Source of the DNA: Kitasatospora humi
GTDB lineage: Bacteria; Actinomycetota; Actinomycetes; Streptomycetales; Streptomycetaceae
NCBI RefSeq assembly: GCF_020907985.1
Contig: NZ_JAJJPA010000008.1
Span: forward strand, 167,686 to 231,685
Reading direction: 5' to 3'
Length of the DNA stretch: 64,000 nt
The translations under genes were made by a program, and so were the position numbers. The notes beneath the pieces were generated by a model. That model did no database searches. It was not told where the DNA came from and was given only the letters and a program-made list of their open reading frames with translations. Below, piece after piece: positions 1-9,420 of the stretch (its first letter is position 1; each line of letters begins with the position of its first letter).

Positions 1-222
1 GGCGCGCCGCTCGGCCGCCTTTGCCTCGGCCAGCACCAGCAACGACACGGTCGCCGAGATCACGTTGGTGTAGTTGCCGCCAACCGACTCGAACGCCTGG
101 TTGCCGCCCTGGGTCAGCAGGCCGGCCCCGAGGGCGAGCAGCGCGAGGATGTGCCAACGGGAGATGGACACCCGCTCCACCGCCGCGAGCAGGCGGTCCA
201 CGGCCGCCGCGACCCGGATCAC
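1..222 (-). CDS. Small membrane protein, partial (3' end off window)
   Basis: Not recognised as a family. The visible 74 codons encode an amphipathic N-terminal stretch (about residues 1-20) and a hydrophobic segment rich in L/A/G (about residues 25-40), then a second hydrophobic stretch near the window edge. The GTG start overlaps the stop of the upstream gene (GTGA), so the two are probably translationally coupled. The position after the tail genes, where lysis genes often lie, makes a holin-like or other membrane role possible, but nothing in the sequence proves it. Confidence 0.5.
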   Translation of the reverse strand, partial: MIRVAAAVDRLLAAVERVSISRWHILALLALGAGLLTQGGNQAFESVGGNYTNVISATVSLLVLAEAKAAERRA

Positions 223-665
223 GAGATCAGTCCTGGCACGTACAACTGCGCGGTCCAGTCCGCGTGTGACGCGGTGTGCGCGCCGCCGTGCCCGCGGTGG
301 TGGAAGGCACACAGCCAGCGGAACTCGCCGGGGCTCGACTCCAGCCAGGTGGCGATCTCCTCGGCCGTCGCGTCTTCGGCGATCTCCGGAAAGTCCCGGT
401 GCAGTGCGGCCGGGTCAGCCGCATTCGCGGTCGCGAACTCCAGCACCGCGTGGTGCAGTTCCAGCGGGCCCGCCGAGCACGAGCCGCTGCCGGCGCGCTC
501 GCCGACGAAGCACACCGCAGACTCCTTGGTGTGTCGCCGGTAGGCCTCGAACGCGGCGTAGTGCGGATCGCCCGCGCGCGGGGCGTGGGCCGGGTAGTGC
601 ATCACGTACCGGTGGGTGGCCGCCTGGTCGTGCGCAGCGACCTCGTGGTCATGGGTGGGCATCAT
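219..665 (-). CDS. HNH-like phage protein
   Basis: About 148 aa with a Cys/His arrangement typical of small HNH-fold phage proteins: a CxxxxxxxxxC region, LELHHAVLEF in the middle and CAFHHRGHGGAH near the C-terminus. The paired His clusters could bind a metal. A longer reading from ATG 677 is possible, but that codon sits against a terminator hairpin. A GGAGG lies just before the ATGATG at 665/662, so one of these is preferred. It is coupled to the next gene by a GTGA overlap. Nuclease activity is inferred only. Confidence 0.6.
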   Translation of the reverse strand: MMPTHDHEVAAHDQAATHRYVMHYPAHAPRAGDPHYAAFEAYRRHTKESAVCFVGERAGSGSCSAGPLELHHAVLEFATANAADPAALHRDFPEIAEDATAEEIATWLESSPGEFRWLCAFHHRGHGGAHTASHADWTAQLYVPGLIS

Positions 666-683
666 GCCTCCGGGCATGCGAAA

Positions 684-703
684 GCCCCGCCAGCGTGCGG
701 GGC
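684..703 (-). terminator. Hairpin terminator between tail-tip genes
   Basis: Seven-bp GC stem (GCCCCGC/GCGGGGC) with a 6-nt loop, followed on the minus strand by CTTTCG. The flanking string CATGCGAAAGCCCCGCC recurs with small changes at 14,481, and a related one is seen at 33,176, so this looks like a reused phage terminator cassette. Confidence 0.5.
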
Positions 704-718
704 GGCAGGTGGGTCAGA

Positions 719-1051
719 TCAGGCGGTGGGTGGGGCTGGGATGGTCCAGCCGGATGGGAGCGTGACCGTCGGACCGCTGTGAGGTTCCGGAGCGGGGAGT
801 GGCTCGGGCTCGCAGTCGCACAGCGGGAGGTGATCAGGGCACGGCGCCGAGCAGTTGGCGGCGTGCACCCGGGCGGCGTGGTCCACGTCGATCGCGTGCT
901 CAGCGCACCCGAACACGGCGATCACGGTGTCGGCGTCGGGCATCGACCCCAACTCCGTTGACGCTGCACGACGCTGCCACTGCACCACCGCAGCAGCACC
1001 ACACGCGCCGCACCGAGGACCGACAGTGAGAGCAAACGGCGCGTCAGGCAT
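719..1051 (-). CDS. Hypothetical phage protein with Cys/His clusters
   Basis: 110 aa. Residues 14-18 form CGACG and later Cys/His residues (CAEH, HAANC, CPDH, CDC) suggest a zinc-binding fold. The C-terminus is proline-rich. It overlaps the upstream tail-fibre-like gene by 8 nt and is followed by the hairpin at 684-703. Function unknown. Confidence 0.55.
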   Translation of the reverse strand: MPDAPFALTVGPRCGACGAAAVVQWQRRAASTELGSMPDADTVIAVFGCAEHAIDVDHAARVHAANCSAPCPDHLPLCDCEPEPLPAPEPHSGPTVTLPSGWTIPAPPTA

Positions 1052-1574
1052 GAGACCACCTCACCCACAGCCCACTGGACAGGGTCACAGCCGTATTCAG
1101 GGAGCCACCGGAGTTCTGCCAGCCGGCCACCTCCACATAGTCGCCGGCGTTCAAAAAAACGTCCCGGGTCGGGGTGATGACTGCTGCCTCGGCTGTACCG
1201 TCGTTTGGGCCGTACGCGATCAGGCCGTTGATGGACGACCCGTTGACCTGGATCCGCGCCGTCCTGAAGCCCGAACTGTTCGGCACGTAGGCCACGACGC
1301 CGCAGACCGTGTACCAGCCCGCCGCGCCGCTCTGACAGGTGTAACGGCTGTTGTTGGTGGTGGTGGAGTGGCCGCCGTAGCTATCCAACACGTTCGTGTC
1401 GATCGCGATCGGCGTCCATGTCAGATTGGGGATGGCCTGCGCCGACAGTTGGGAGCCCACGAAGTCCGGCGGATTCTGGCCCCACAGCAACCCGTCGCGG
1501 ATGCCGTTGAGGATCGGAATGGTCCCGATGTCCCCCATGGACCAGCTGTACGGGGTAGGGCGGGCCAGGGCCAT
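1044..1574 (-). CDS. Putative tail-tip or receptor-binding protein
   Basis: 176 aa. The second half (about residues 75-175) is beta-rich with alternating hydrophobics (GWYTVCGVVAYV, RTARIQVNGS, FLNAGDYVEVAGWQNSGG, LWVRWSHA). This pattern matches C1q/TNF-like jelly-roll domains found at the ends of phage tail fibres. It lies directly downstream of the large minor tail protein. The fold and any receptor role are inferred from pattern and position. Confidence 0.6.
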   Translation of the reverse strand: MALARPTPYSWSMGDIGTIPILNGIRDGLLWGQNPPDFVGSQLSAQAIPNLTWTPIAIDTNVLDSYGGHSTTTNNSRYTCQSGAAGWYTVCGVVAYVPNSSGFRTARIQVNGSSINGLIAYGPNDGTAEAAVITPTRDVFLNAGDYVEVAGWQNSGGSLNTAVTLSSGLWVRWSHA

Positions 1575-1586
1575 CGGGCCTCCAGG

Positions 1587-4500
1587 TCAGTAGGCGGCTC
1601 GCGGGCCGGTGGTCGTGGTGATGGTGTTGAGGGCGTCGAACGCGGTCGGGTAGGCGGCGGCTGTTGCGGCGGGCAGCGTCACCCCGGCTGGCACCGGCTG
1701 GCACACCACAAGTCCGGCGGCGTGGTTGGAGGCGAGGTTGCCGGTCAGGGTGACCGCGACGCTGGTGTAGCCCGGGCTCGTCGCGGCGACCGACAGCACC
1801 GTCACCTGCTCGGCTGTCGCCGTGCCGTACCCGACGGTCAGCACGGTGCCCGCTGGCAACGCCGCCGACGCCGGGTTGCTCGCGGCCCCGTTGAGCGGGG
1901 ACAGGGTGATGGTGTTGCTGCCGGCCGTCGCGGCCAGGGCGAGAGTGGTGTGCATCGGCGCTGGCACCCACCAGCCCATGAACGGTGCAGCCGGGGTGAG
2001 CTCCAACTCCAGGGTCAGCGCGCCCTGGTCGTCGCCGTGCCAGGTGATTTTCTCGACGAACTGCGACAGGCTGATCGCTGCCGCGCCCGGGCCGGACGGC
2101 GGCCGCCTGTTGACCGTGGCCAGCTGTCCGAAGCCCAAGGCCAACACGGTGGCCCACAGGGCGGGGTTCGCTGACGCGTTGATCGTCAGCTGCTGCACGC
2201 GGCCCTGCGGCTGCCCGTACTGCTGCACCAGGTACTGCGCGGCGCTCAGCGGCTGCGTCGAGTCCTGCACGTTGATGCTGCGCTGCAGCGTCCGCGGCAG
2301 GTAGGCGGTCACCGACGCCGTGTTCACTGCGCTGGCCACTGCCTGCTCGGGAGCCCCAGGCGGCACCACGTTGGTGATCTGCGCCTGGTTGTAGATGTGA
2401 GTGGTGTCGTAGTCGAGGTGCAAGTCACCGAGGTACGGCACCTCTCCGGCGGCCTGGTGCTCGCCGAGGACCACAGCGGGGACGGTCTGGAGGTATCGCC
2501 ACCGGCGGCCGGTCAGCCACAGCGTCCCGGCTGCATCCACGTAGACCTGCCCGGCCTCGGTGTCACCGACCAGCTGGAGGGCCGACATCGCGTCCACGCC
2601 GCCGAGGTTGGCTCCGCCCATGGGCGTTGCTGCGGACTGCGCGGACAGTGTGCCGCCGTACCCCGCCATGGTCAGGATCCGCTGGGCGCGGGCCGCCGAT
2701 GTCTCCCCAGCCCAGCCAGTCGAGATGCCGTTGCCGAGGTCAAAGGCGGCCGAGTTGCCGATGGCGTAGGGAATTTCCGCGACGTTGGCTACGTCACCAC
2801 TGAAGCAGTTGTAGCCGGAGCCGTTGTAGATGACCGCGCCGATGGTGTCGGAGGTGCAGCCCGACGGGTGGTAGTCGCCACTGGTGGTGCTCTGATAGCC
2901 GTGGTTGTCGCACGCCACGGTCCAGGTGGTGCCATCGGCCGAGAGCTGCACGACAGCCGTGTGCCAATTCCCGTCCAGGCAACTGAAATCCGGCACTGAA
3001 ACTGCTGCGGTCGCCGTTCCCGCTGCGTTGCTGATCCAGCCGGTGAAGTGCCCGGATGTGTCGATGTACAGTTCGGCGAGGCCCCTGCTTCCTGAACCTC
3101 CACTCCCGAGCGCGCCCGGTCCGTAGGCGCTCCACACCGCCATTGGCGCACTCAGCGATGTGACGGGCGTCCGGAAGCTAATCACCCGCGTCCAGCCGCC
3201 GGTCGACGGCGGCCCGAACGGGCCGGCCCACGGTGCGCTGATGTACATGGCCTGCGATGGCGAGTTGCTGCCAGGCGACGGGTTGCTGATCGTCGTCACA
3301 GGACCTGCAGCACCCACGAAGCCGGACCCGGTTACCGACGTGCCGGAGGTGATCGAGGCGCCAGCGCCGCCGTTCGGCGCGGCCCATGGGAAGCGGGCGC
3401 TTCTCTGGCCGGTCACGTCACCGAACTGGGTGGCGCCAGTGGGCTCGTCGAATGGGTAGAGCATGCTCGGACCCAACGCGACCAACTGCTGCTGAAACGA
3501 CGGCTGAAGCGTGAAGTCGGCGAGTCCGGCGAGGAGATCCACGCAGGTAAGATTGGCGAGCCCGTAGGTGCCCTGCTGCTGCCAACTCTGCGGCCAGCGC
3601 TCGACATAGCCGGTCCAGATCGAACTGATCGCGCCGCCAGCCGTCCACGGGGTAGGAGCGGCAGCCTGCTCCGCTTGCCACGCGGTCACGTACACCATGG
3701 ACGCCACGGACGGGACGCTGCTGATCTGTACCGCCGCCCGGCAGTTGACCGCCCCTGCTGGCGCAGTCACCGTGTACGACAAGAACGCCCAAGCCGTCCC
3801 GAGGATGGGCACCGTAACGGCGCTTCCGACACTGGCAGTGATGCGAGCCCCGGAGACCGGATACCAGCTAATGCGAGGCGCGACCTGCAGCGTTGCATCG
3901 CCGCCCGAGCCCTGAGCTACCCAGCAGGTGAACGTGTAGGGTTGGCCCGCCGTCACCGGGAACGCGGTCGGATCGCTGATGGTCCACCCGGTCAAATTCC
4001 CGGCAACATTCAGACCCATAACGCTGCCGGTGGCCGCGCTTGCGGGGATCGACCATGCGTGGGCCGTGGTGTGTCCGGTGGGTGCTGGCGGTAGACCTGT
4101 CGCTGGTATGAGGCTGCCAACCGTGGAGCCCAGACTTGAGGTGCTGGTGCCGGAGCTGACGTTCTGTGGCATCAAATTTCGGGTCGGCGGCCACACCGCC
4201 TGGAGCCGGCACGACCGCATCGGCACGACGTTCGGGTAGTACGGGCTGGCCGTGTTGGTGGGGTCGAGCGCTCCGTCGAGGTTCTGGAGCGAGAGCGTCA
4301 GCTGGCCGCTCTGGATCTGGTCGAGCTCGTACTGCCGACCCGATTGCTCCGCGCTCCAGGAGCCTCGGAGGCGCGACGACAGGTCCACGTAGGCGGGCTG
4401 GCCGTTCTGGCTGCCGCCGAGGTTGAACGCGACCTGGAATCGGATCTGTGGCCAGGACGGCATCAGCGAGCTGGCGCCGGCTGGGGTGTTGACGTGCTCG

Positions 4501-5048
4501 ACGTACGCGACCTGCCCGGTGATCGCCGAGGCCTGCGCGCTGAACGAAGCGCTGACGGCGTGCGGCGACCAGGTGTAGGCGATCGCTGCGAGCTGGGTCC
4601 ACGCGAAGCCGTCCGGCGACGTGCTGAACAGCCACTGGCCGGACGACTCGGCGAGCTGCCACCAGGCGTGCGCGGTCGGGTCGAACGCCGGCAGGGTGAC
4701 CGTGGTGGCCACGCCGCCGTTGAGCACCACGGCCTGCCACGACGTGCCCGGCACGCAGACCAGCGCCGCGCTGTTCCCGGTGCTAGCCTGCACGGTCATG
4801 CTCGTTTGCACCGACTGGCCACCGGTGCCGGCCAGCGCCGGGGTGACCCGGGCGTACAGGGTCTGACCGGTCGCCTCGTACGGGCCCGACGCGGCCAGCG
4901 CCGAGCCCGCCGAGGCGGCGGCGACGGACACCCGTCCCGGCGCCGCCAGAGCGACCGTGCCCGTGTTGCCGTTCCACACGGCCGTGTTGAGTGCCGCCGC
5001 GGTGAGCGGGTCCACCAGCGAGCCGAGCAGGGGGTTCGGCACGGCCAC
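1587..5048 (-). CDS. Large minor tail protein with LamG-like domain
   Basis: 1153 aa, GTG start with a strong AGGAGG just upstream, 3 nt after the tape measure stop. The protein is rich in T/S/A/G and beta-strand patterns. Around residues 620-745 it has a concanavalin A/LamG-like stretch (AVWSAYGPG, LAELYIDTSGHFTGWISN, DGNWHTAVVQLSADGTTW). The C-terminal third contains repeated Val/Thr-rich strands. Size and location after the tape measure fit a tail-tip/baseplate protein that may bind cell-wall carbohydrate. Carbohydrate binding is inferred. Confidence 0.75.
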   Translation of the reverse strand: MAVPNPLLGSLVDPLTAAALNTAVWNGNTGTVALAAPGRVSVAAASAGSALAASGPYEATGQTLYARVTPALAGTGGQSVQTSMTVQASTGNSAALVCVPGTSWQAVVLNGGVATTVTLPAFDPTAHAWWQLAESSGQWLFSTSPDGFAWTQLAAIAYTWSPHAVSASFSAQASAITGQVAYVEHVNTPAGASSLMPSWPQIRFQVAFNLGGSQNGQPAYVDLSSRLRGSWSAEQSGRQYELDQIQSGQLTLSLQNLDGALDPTNTASPYYPNVVPMRSCRLQAVWPPTRNLMPQNVSSGTSTSSLGSTVGSLIPATGLPPAPTGHTTAHAWSIPASAATGSVMGLNVAGNLTGWTISDPTAFPVTAGQPYTFTCWVAQGSGGDATLQVAPRISWYPVSGARITASVGSAVTVPILGTAWAFLSYTVTAPAGAVNCRAAVQISSVPSVASMVYVTAWQAEQAAAPTPWTAGGAISSIWTGYVERWPQSWQQQGTYGLANLTCVDLLAGLADFTLQPSFQQQLVALGPSMLYPFDEPTGATQFGDVTGQRSARFPWAAPNGGAGASITSGTSVTGSGFVGAAGPVTTISNPSPGSNSPSQAMYISAPWAGPFGPPSTGGWTRVISFRTPVTSLSAPMAVWSAYGPGALGSGGSGSRGLAELYIDTSGHFTGWISNAAGTATAAVSVPDFSCLDGNWHTAVVQLSADGTTWTVACDNHGYQSTTSGDYHPSGCTSDTIGAVIYNGSGYNCFSGDVANVAEIPYAIGNSAAFDLGNGISTGWAGETSAARAQRILTMAGYGGTLSAQSAATPMGGANLGGVDAMSALQLVGDTEAGQVYVDAAGTLWLTGRRWRYLQTVPAVVLGEHQAAGEVPYLGDLHLDYDTTHIYNQAQITNVVPPGAPEQAVASAVNTASVTAYLPRTLQRSINVQDSTQPLSAAQYLVQQYGQPQGRVQQLTINASANPALWATVLALGFGQLATVNRRPPSGPGAAAISLSQFVEKITWHGDDQGALTLELELTPAAPFMGWWVPAPMHTTLALAATAGSNTITLSPLNGAASNPASAALPAGTVLTVGYGTATAEQVTVLSVAATSPGYTSVAVTLTGNLASNHAAGLVVCQPVPAGVTLPAATAAAYPTAFDALNTITTTTGPRAAY

Positions 5049-5051
5049 CTC

Positions 5052-8000
5052 CTAAGCGAGCACGAGGCCCGTGGTCTGGTTGCGTTTGCCGTTCTGGAGC
5101 GCCTGCGTCTGAAGGATCTTGAACAGCTGTCGGCCGTCGACCTGGACGATGATCGGCGGCAGCTCGCCGGCAGCGGTCGCAGCCGCAGGGGATTGGCCGA
5201 CTGCCAGGGCGCCGAGGCCGGCGCTACCCGCGACCGCGAGTGCACCGGCGTTCGCCACCGCTGGGCCGAACGCGGGCTGCATTGAGCCGATCTCCGTGGT
5301 CAAGCCGGTCAGTTGAGACCGCAGCGTTGGGATCTTGTTCTCGATGCCGTTGATCAGGCCGCCGATCAGCAGCTGACCGGCGGGCTGGAGGAGCACCGCG
5401 TCCTTCTCTGGCGGGCCCTTCCAACTGGTCAGCTCACTGGTCAAGTTGGTCAAGCTGTTCTTGACGCTGCTGATCGACGACTCGATACCGTGCACCAAAC
5501 CGTGGATGATCTTGGATCCAGCGTCCACCAGCCAGCGCTCGGCGCCGTTGAACACAGAGGTGATCTCGCCTGGCAGATTCGAGAAGAACGAGCCCACTAC
5601 CGACAAAGCCGCAACAATTCCGCGACCCGCCGGCTCGAACACGTTATGCCAGAGCCACAGCGCGGCCGTCTCGATAGCCTTGAATGCAACCTCTACTCCG
5701 ACGCGGAACCAGGTGACGTGATTCCAGGCGTAGATAACGATCGCCACCAAAGCCATGATCGCGATAATCACAAGGCCGATCGGATTAGCATCGAGCGCGA
5801 CATTCAGCAGCCATTCGGCCGCCGTCAGAACGCCTTCCGCCACAGCACTTGCCAACGTGGCTGCCTTTTCCGCAATCCACGCAATTGCAGCGCGAGTCGC
5901 AGCGAGCGCGCTCTGGCCGGCTGCCACGGCAGTCTCCAGCAGGGACGCCGCAGCTGCCTTGCCCACCGTCGCCACAGACTGCAGGCCAGACACCATGCCC
6001 GACCAGGCCGACGCCGCACCAGCACGGGCCGCCTGGGCCAGATTCGAGCCCATAGTCAGGGCCGACGACCCAACCGACTTCAGCGTCGTCAGTGCATTGC
6101 TGCCGCCGTCCTTCAGTCCTTGCCACATATACGCGGCCCGGAATCTCGCTGAATTGAACGACGAGATCAAACTATCCTTTCCGGCCGACGCCTTTGAGGT
6201 CACGAAATCCCAGGTTGACGACGCTCCGGAAGATACCGTCTGCCAAGCCGACATGCCTTTCGAGGCTGCCGTTGTCAGTCCGTCCTTGACGGTCCCGGCC
6301 GCCGTGGAGACAGTCTGGTAGCCGCTCTGGATTCCGGTCCAGATCTGCTTCGCCTGGCTGAATGGAAACGTCACGATGTCCTTGGCCAAGCTGGCGATCA
6401 CGCCAACCGGCTTGAGCACGGACAGTGCTGCGAGGCGGATCGCAAGTGGTACCAGCGCGACTGTGATCAGGTCACGCACGATGGTCTTGTGCTGGTCCAT
6501 GAACTTCGAGACCGCCACCACGGCCGGACCCACCACACCGGACAGGATGCTCGCGATGGTGCGGAGTGCCGTCAGGCCAGCACCGCCCAGGAGTTGGAGC
6601 GTCGGCCCTGCGGCCTGCGCCAGGTCGCGGAACGCCTTGGCCGCCTCGCGGCCGAATGTCGACAGGTCGTCAGCCACCGTCTTGAGCTCGGCACCGACCT
6701 CCTGCCAGCCGGTCAGCGGCTGCGCGCCCGTGGTTGCCCCGCCGTGCTGTGCGCCGCCGGCCGTGGTCGCTACCCTGCCGGGCGTCCGCTTCTGCGCCTG
6801 GCCGTCGAAGCCGGCCGCGATCCCGCTGATCGCTGACGCGAAGTCGTGTACGACCGGCGAGCCCTTGGACTCGATCAGCGTGATGAACTCGGACAGCTTC
6901 GGGATCATGAAGTCGCCGAGCCGGATCATCACCGAGTCGAAGCCGGCGCGCAGCTGCTTCAGCTGTTGGCCCAGCGTTTGCTGCACCTCGGCGAAGCCCT
7001 GCACCTTGCCGGACGAGTCCGCCGTCGCGGATCCGACGGCCTTGATCGTGTCCGCGGTGGCCTGGAAGTTGTTGCCCACCGTGGACAGCGCCGCGTTCGC
7101 ACCCGGGGCGGTGCCCATCATGTCTTTCAGCGCGGCAGCAAACCCGGACGTGCCCTCCGGTCCGGCCTTCGTCGCCGCCTGCGCGATGTACTCCATCGCG
7201 TCCGTCAGACCGTTCGGCCCGGCCAACTTGGCCTTCAGGACGTCGCTGGAGACGCCGTACTGCTGGAAGGCGTCGTACATCTTGTTCGTCGGGTTCAGCA
7301 GCGACCGCAGCGCCTGGGCCAGGTTCTGCGAGGCGCGCTGGGCGGTGAACCCGTGGTTCGTCATGTTGGCCAGCGCCGCCATGACGTCCTGGAAGCTGAT
7401 CCCCGCCGCCGAGGCGGCCGGCACGATGGACGCGAACGACGCGGAGAAGTCCTGCAAGTTGGTCTTGCCCCGGCTGACCGCGGCGATCATCTTGCTGGTG
7501 ATGTCGGCTGCGTCGGACGCCTTCAGGTGGTAGTCCGTCAAGACATCCGTAAGCGCCTGGGCCACCGTGGTGGTGTCCGCGCCCTCGGCTGCGGCACCTT
7601 GCGCGGCGGCCTTCAGCACGGTCAGGCCATCGGCAGCGTGGTACCCCGCGGCTTCCACGTAGTACATGGCCTTGCTCAGGTCGTCGGCCTTGACGCCGAC
7701 TTGGCCAGCCATGTCGAGCATGCCCTGACGCACCTGGGCGAGCGCGGATTGCTGCTCGCCAGCGGAAGTGACCAGGCGGGTGGTGCTGGACTGGAAGTCT
7801 GTGGCCATCTTGACGGCCTCGTAGCCGATCCCGGCCACACCCAGCGCCGCGAAGTCGCTGGCACCCTTGACCACGCCGGACATGCCGAGCCACTTGCCAC
7901 CCAGCTCATCCGAGGCGGCTGCCGCTTCCCGCGAGGAGGTGGTCGAGCGCGCCTGAGCGACGGCCAGCCGGTCGATCGCGGCCGCCGCCTCGTCGGCAGC

Positions 8001-8219
8001 GACCGTCAGCCGCTCCAGACTCGCAGCGGCCTCGGTGTCCCCGAGCGCCCCGCCGGCACCGATCCGGCCGAGGCTCGCCGCGGCCTCATCCGCCGCGACG
8101 TTCAACGCCTCCAGCTGGGCGATGAACTCGTCGGCCCCCGCCGCAGACATCGCCAGGCTTTCGGTGAAGGGGGCGGTGATCGCCCGGAGCGTGACCCACA
8201 GGTCGGCAACCTCAGCCAC
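5052..8219 (-). CDS. Tail tape measure protein (TP901-like)
   Basis: 1055 aa, the usual position and large size for a siphovirus tape measure protein, which sets tail length and fills the tube. Residues about 130-330 match the TP901-type core (GYEAVKMATDFQSSTTRLVTSAG, AMYYVEAAGYHA, FASIVPAASAAGISFQDVMAAL, HGFTAQRASQNLAQALRSL). Long Ala-rich helices follow, with hydrophobic segments around residues 790-850 that could insert into membrane. The two short genes upstream form the usual chaperone pair. Confidence 0.92.
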   Translation of the reverse strand: MAEVADLWVTLRAITAPFTESLAMSAAGADEFIAQLEALNVAADEAAASLGRIGAGGALGDTEAAASLERLTVAADEAAAAIDRLAVAQARSTTSSREAAAASDELGGKWLGMSGVVKGASDFAALGVAGIGYEAVKMATDFQSSTTRLVTSAGEQQSALAQVRQGMLDMAGQVGVKADDLSKAMYYVEAAGYHAADGLTVLKAAAQGAAAEGADTTTVAQALTDVLTDYHLKASDAADITSKMIAAVSRGKTNLQDFSASFASIVPAASAAGISFQDVMAALANMTNHGFTAQRASQNLAQALRSLLNPTNKMYDAFQQYGVSSDVLKAKLAGPNGLTDAMEYIAQAATKAGPEGTSGFAAALKDMMGTAPGANAALSTVGNNFQATADTIKAVGSATADSSGKVQGFAEVQQTLGQQLKQLRAGFDSVMIRLGDFMIPKLSEFITLIESKGSPVVHDFASAISGIAAGFDGQAQKRTPGRVATTAGGAQHGGATTGAQPLTGWQEVGAELKTVADDLSTFGREAAKAFRDLAQAAGPTLQLLGGAGLTALRTIASILSGVVGPAVVAVSKFMDQHKTIVRDLITVALVPLAIRLAALSVLKPVGVIASLAKDIVTFPFSQAKQIWTGIQSGYQTVSTAAGTVKDGLTTAASKGMSAWQTVSSGASSTWDFVTSKASAGKDSLISSFNSARFRAAYMWQGLKDGGSNALTTLKSVGSSALTMGSNLAQAARAGAASAWSGMVSGLQSVATVGKAAAASLLETAVAAGQSALAATRAAIAWIAEKAATLASAVAEGVLTAAEWLLNVALDANPIGLVIIAIMALVAIVIYAWNHVTWFRVGVEVAFKAIETAALWLWHNVFEPAGRGIVAALSVVGSFFSNLPGEITSVFNGAERWLVDAGSKIIHGLVHGIESSISSVKNSLTNLTSELTSWKGPPEKDAVLLQPAGQLLIGGLINGIENKIPTLRSQLTGLTTEIGSMQPAFGPAVANAGALAVAGSAGLGALAVGQSPAAATAAGELPPIIVQVDGRQLFKILQTQALQNGKRNQTTGLVLA

Positions 8220-8240
8220 TGGCCACCCCCCATCGGTCGG

Positions 8241-8711
8241 TCAGTCAGCGGCGGTTGAGGCGGTCCAATCGATCGCGGCGAACGCCTTGACGAAGTTGAC
8301 CTCGGCCTGGACCCGCAGCAGGCGGCTGGCGGGTTCCAGGAACGGGTACTTCGCGCCGTTCTTCAGCCCGGTCTCCAGGTAGAGGCCGTACCGGGAAGAT
8401 GGAGTGCGGGAGTTGTATGGCGGGAGCTGGTCGGGCTTGAGTCCGACCTTGGTCTCCCAGCCGGTCGGGTTGCGCTTCACGGCCTCGCGGATGATCGAGC
8501 GCCGTAGCGTGCCCGAGATGACCGCCGGACCCATCCCCGGCGAGGCTGGCGTCGGCGTCCCCCGCGGGTGTCGGCCGTTGCTGGCGTTGGTCTTGGCCTG
8601 TTTGACCATCGCGTCGGCAGCGCCGATCAGTCCGGCTCGGGCGGCCGTCACGCCCTGGCGCTGCACACGAAGGAGCGCCTCACGTAGCGCTGCGGCGCTG
8701 AACTCCGGCAC
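8241..8711 (-). CDS. HK97 gp10-like tail/neck protein
   Basis: 156 aa from a GTG start. A helical N-terminus is followed by a basic central part (HPRGTPTPASPG, GTLRRSI) and the segment RYGLYLETGLKNGAKYPFLEPA. The 'Y..Y.E.G......PFL.PA' arrangement is typical of HK97 gp10-family head-tail/tail proteins. Unusually it lies between the tail chaperones and the tape measure rather than among the connectors. Family call is moderately secure. Confidence 0.65.
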   Translation of the reverse strand: MPEFSAAALREALLRVQRQGVTAARAGLIGAADAMVKQAKTNASNGRHPRGTPTPASPGMGPAVISGTLRRSIIREAVKRNPTGWETKVGLKPDQLPPYNSRTPSSRYGLYLETGLKNGAKYPFLEPASRLLRVQAEVNFVKAFAAIDWTASTAAD

Positions 8712-8717
8712 TGGGCA

Positions 8718-8936
8718 TCACCCCCTCGCCGCGCGCTCGTTCGCCGCCCGCTCCGCCTCACGGCGAGCGCAGATCAGATCCCAGGTGAAGCGGCGCACGT
8801 AGAACGGCGTGTCCTGCAACTCCTGCCAGGACCAGCCCATCTCGCGCATCACCTCGAAGTCGACAAGCTCCTCCGGGGGCGGGCCGGAAGCCCACGTGCC
8901 CTCGTAGATGCTCTCTGCAGCCCAGATCACATCCAC
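8718..8936 (-). CDS. Tail assembly chaperone, frameshift extension (gpT-like)
   Basis: 72 aa from an in-frame GTG with no convincing ribosome site of its own. The same frame is open upstream past the stop of the 8,957-9,304 gene and reads GPDDPYLVDVIW before the GTG, so it probably extends that protein by -1 frameshifting, as in lambda G-GT and many siphoviruses. The segment DFEVMREMGWSWQELQDTPFYVRRFTWDL is typical of gpT-like parts. The probable fusion product spans 8,718-9,304. Confidence 0.6.
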   Translation of the reverse strand: MDVIWAAESIYEGTWASGPPPEELVDFEVMREMGWSWQELQDTPFYVRRFTWDLICARREAERAANERAARG

Positions 8937-8956
8937 GAGGTACGGGTCATCCGGCC

Positions 8957-9304
8957 CTAGGCTCCCGCGCTGCGGACCTTCGCGATCTCCTCGGAGATGC
9001 GGTTCTGGATCTCCATCGGCAGCTTCGCGACCAGTTCCGGCGTCGCCGGAAGCGGCAGCGGGGGCTGGTCGTCGTCCATCGAGGTGGCGTCGTAGACGTT
9101 CCAGGCGATCACCAGGCGGGCGATGACCGCCATGCCCGCCCGCAGGTTCGCGTCCGTGCCCGCGGCGTCGCCCGGCACCTCGTCCGGGATCAGGTCCTGG
9201 AGCGGGACGGTGCGGGGGTTGCGGATGATGACGTGCACGTTGTCGCCTTCCTCCGACAGGTCGGGGAAGGCGAGCATGATCTTGCGGTTGCCGTATCCGG
9301 CCAT
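8957..9304 (-). CDS. Tail assembly chaperone (gpG-like)
   Basis: 115 aa, ATG start with GAGGAG upstream. It is located between the tail tube and the tape measure, where siphovirus tail chaperones lie. A beta-like N-terminus is followed by helices with LVIAWNVYD and PELVAKLPMEIQNRISEEIAK. Its stop at 8,957-8,959 lies within an open -1 frame leading into the next gene, giving the G/GT arrangement. Function is inferred from synteny. Confidence 0.7.
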   Translation of the reverse strand: MAGYGNRKIMLAFPDLSEEGDNVHVIIRNPRTVPLQDLIPDEVPGDAAGTDANLRAGMAVIARLVIAWNVYDATSMDDDQPPLPLPATPELVAKLPMEIQNRISEEIAKVRSAGA

Positions 9305-9420
9305 GGTGGTGCTCCTCGTGAGGGGTTGGGGAGTTGAGAGGGGCCCGGCGCGGCGGTGGCGCGTCCCCGCGCCCTCACGCTCGCGCGCAGCACTGCCGCG
9401 CCGGGAGATGGTGGGCCGCC

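Noticed and set aside
21..961. Long plus-strand open frames at the left end
   Set aside because: They are antisense to the tail genes, Arg/Pro/Gly-rich and lack ribosome sites, as expected of shadows in GC-rich DNA.
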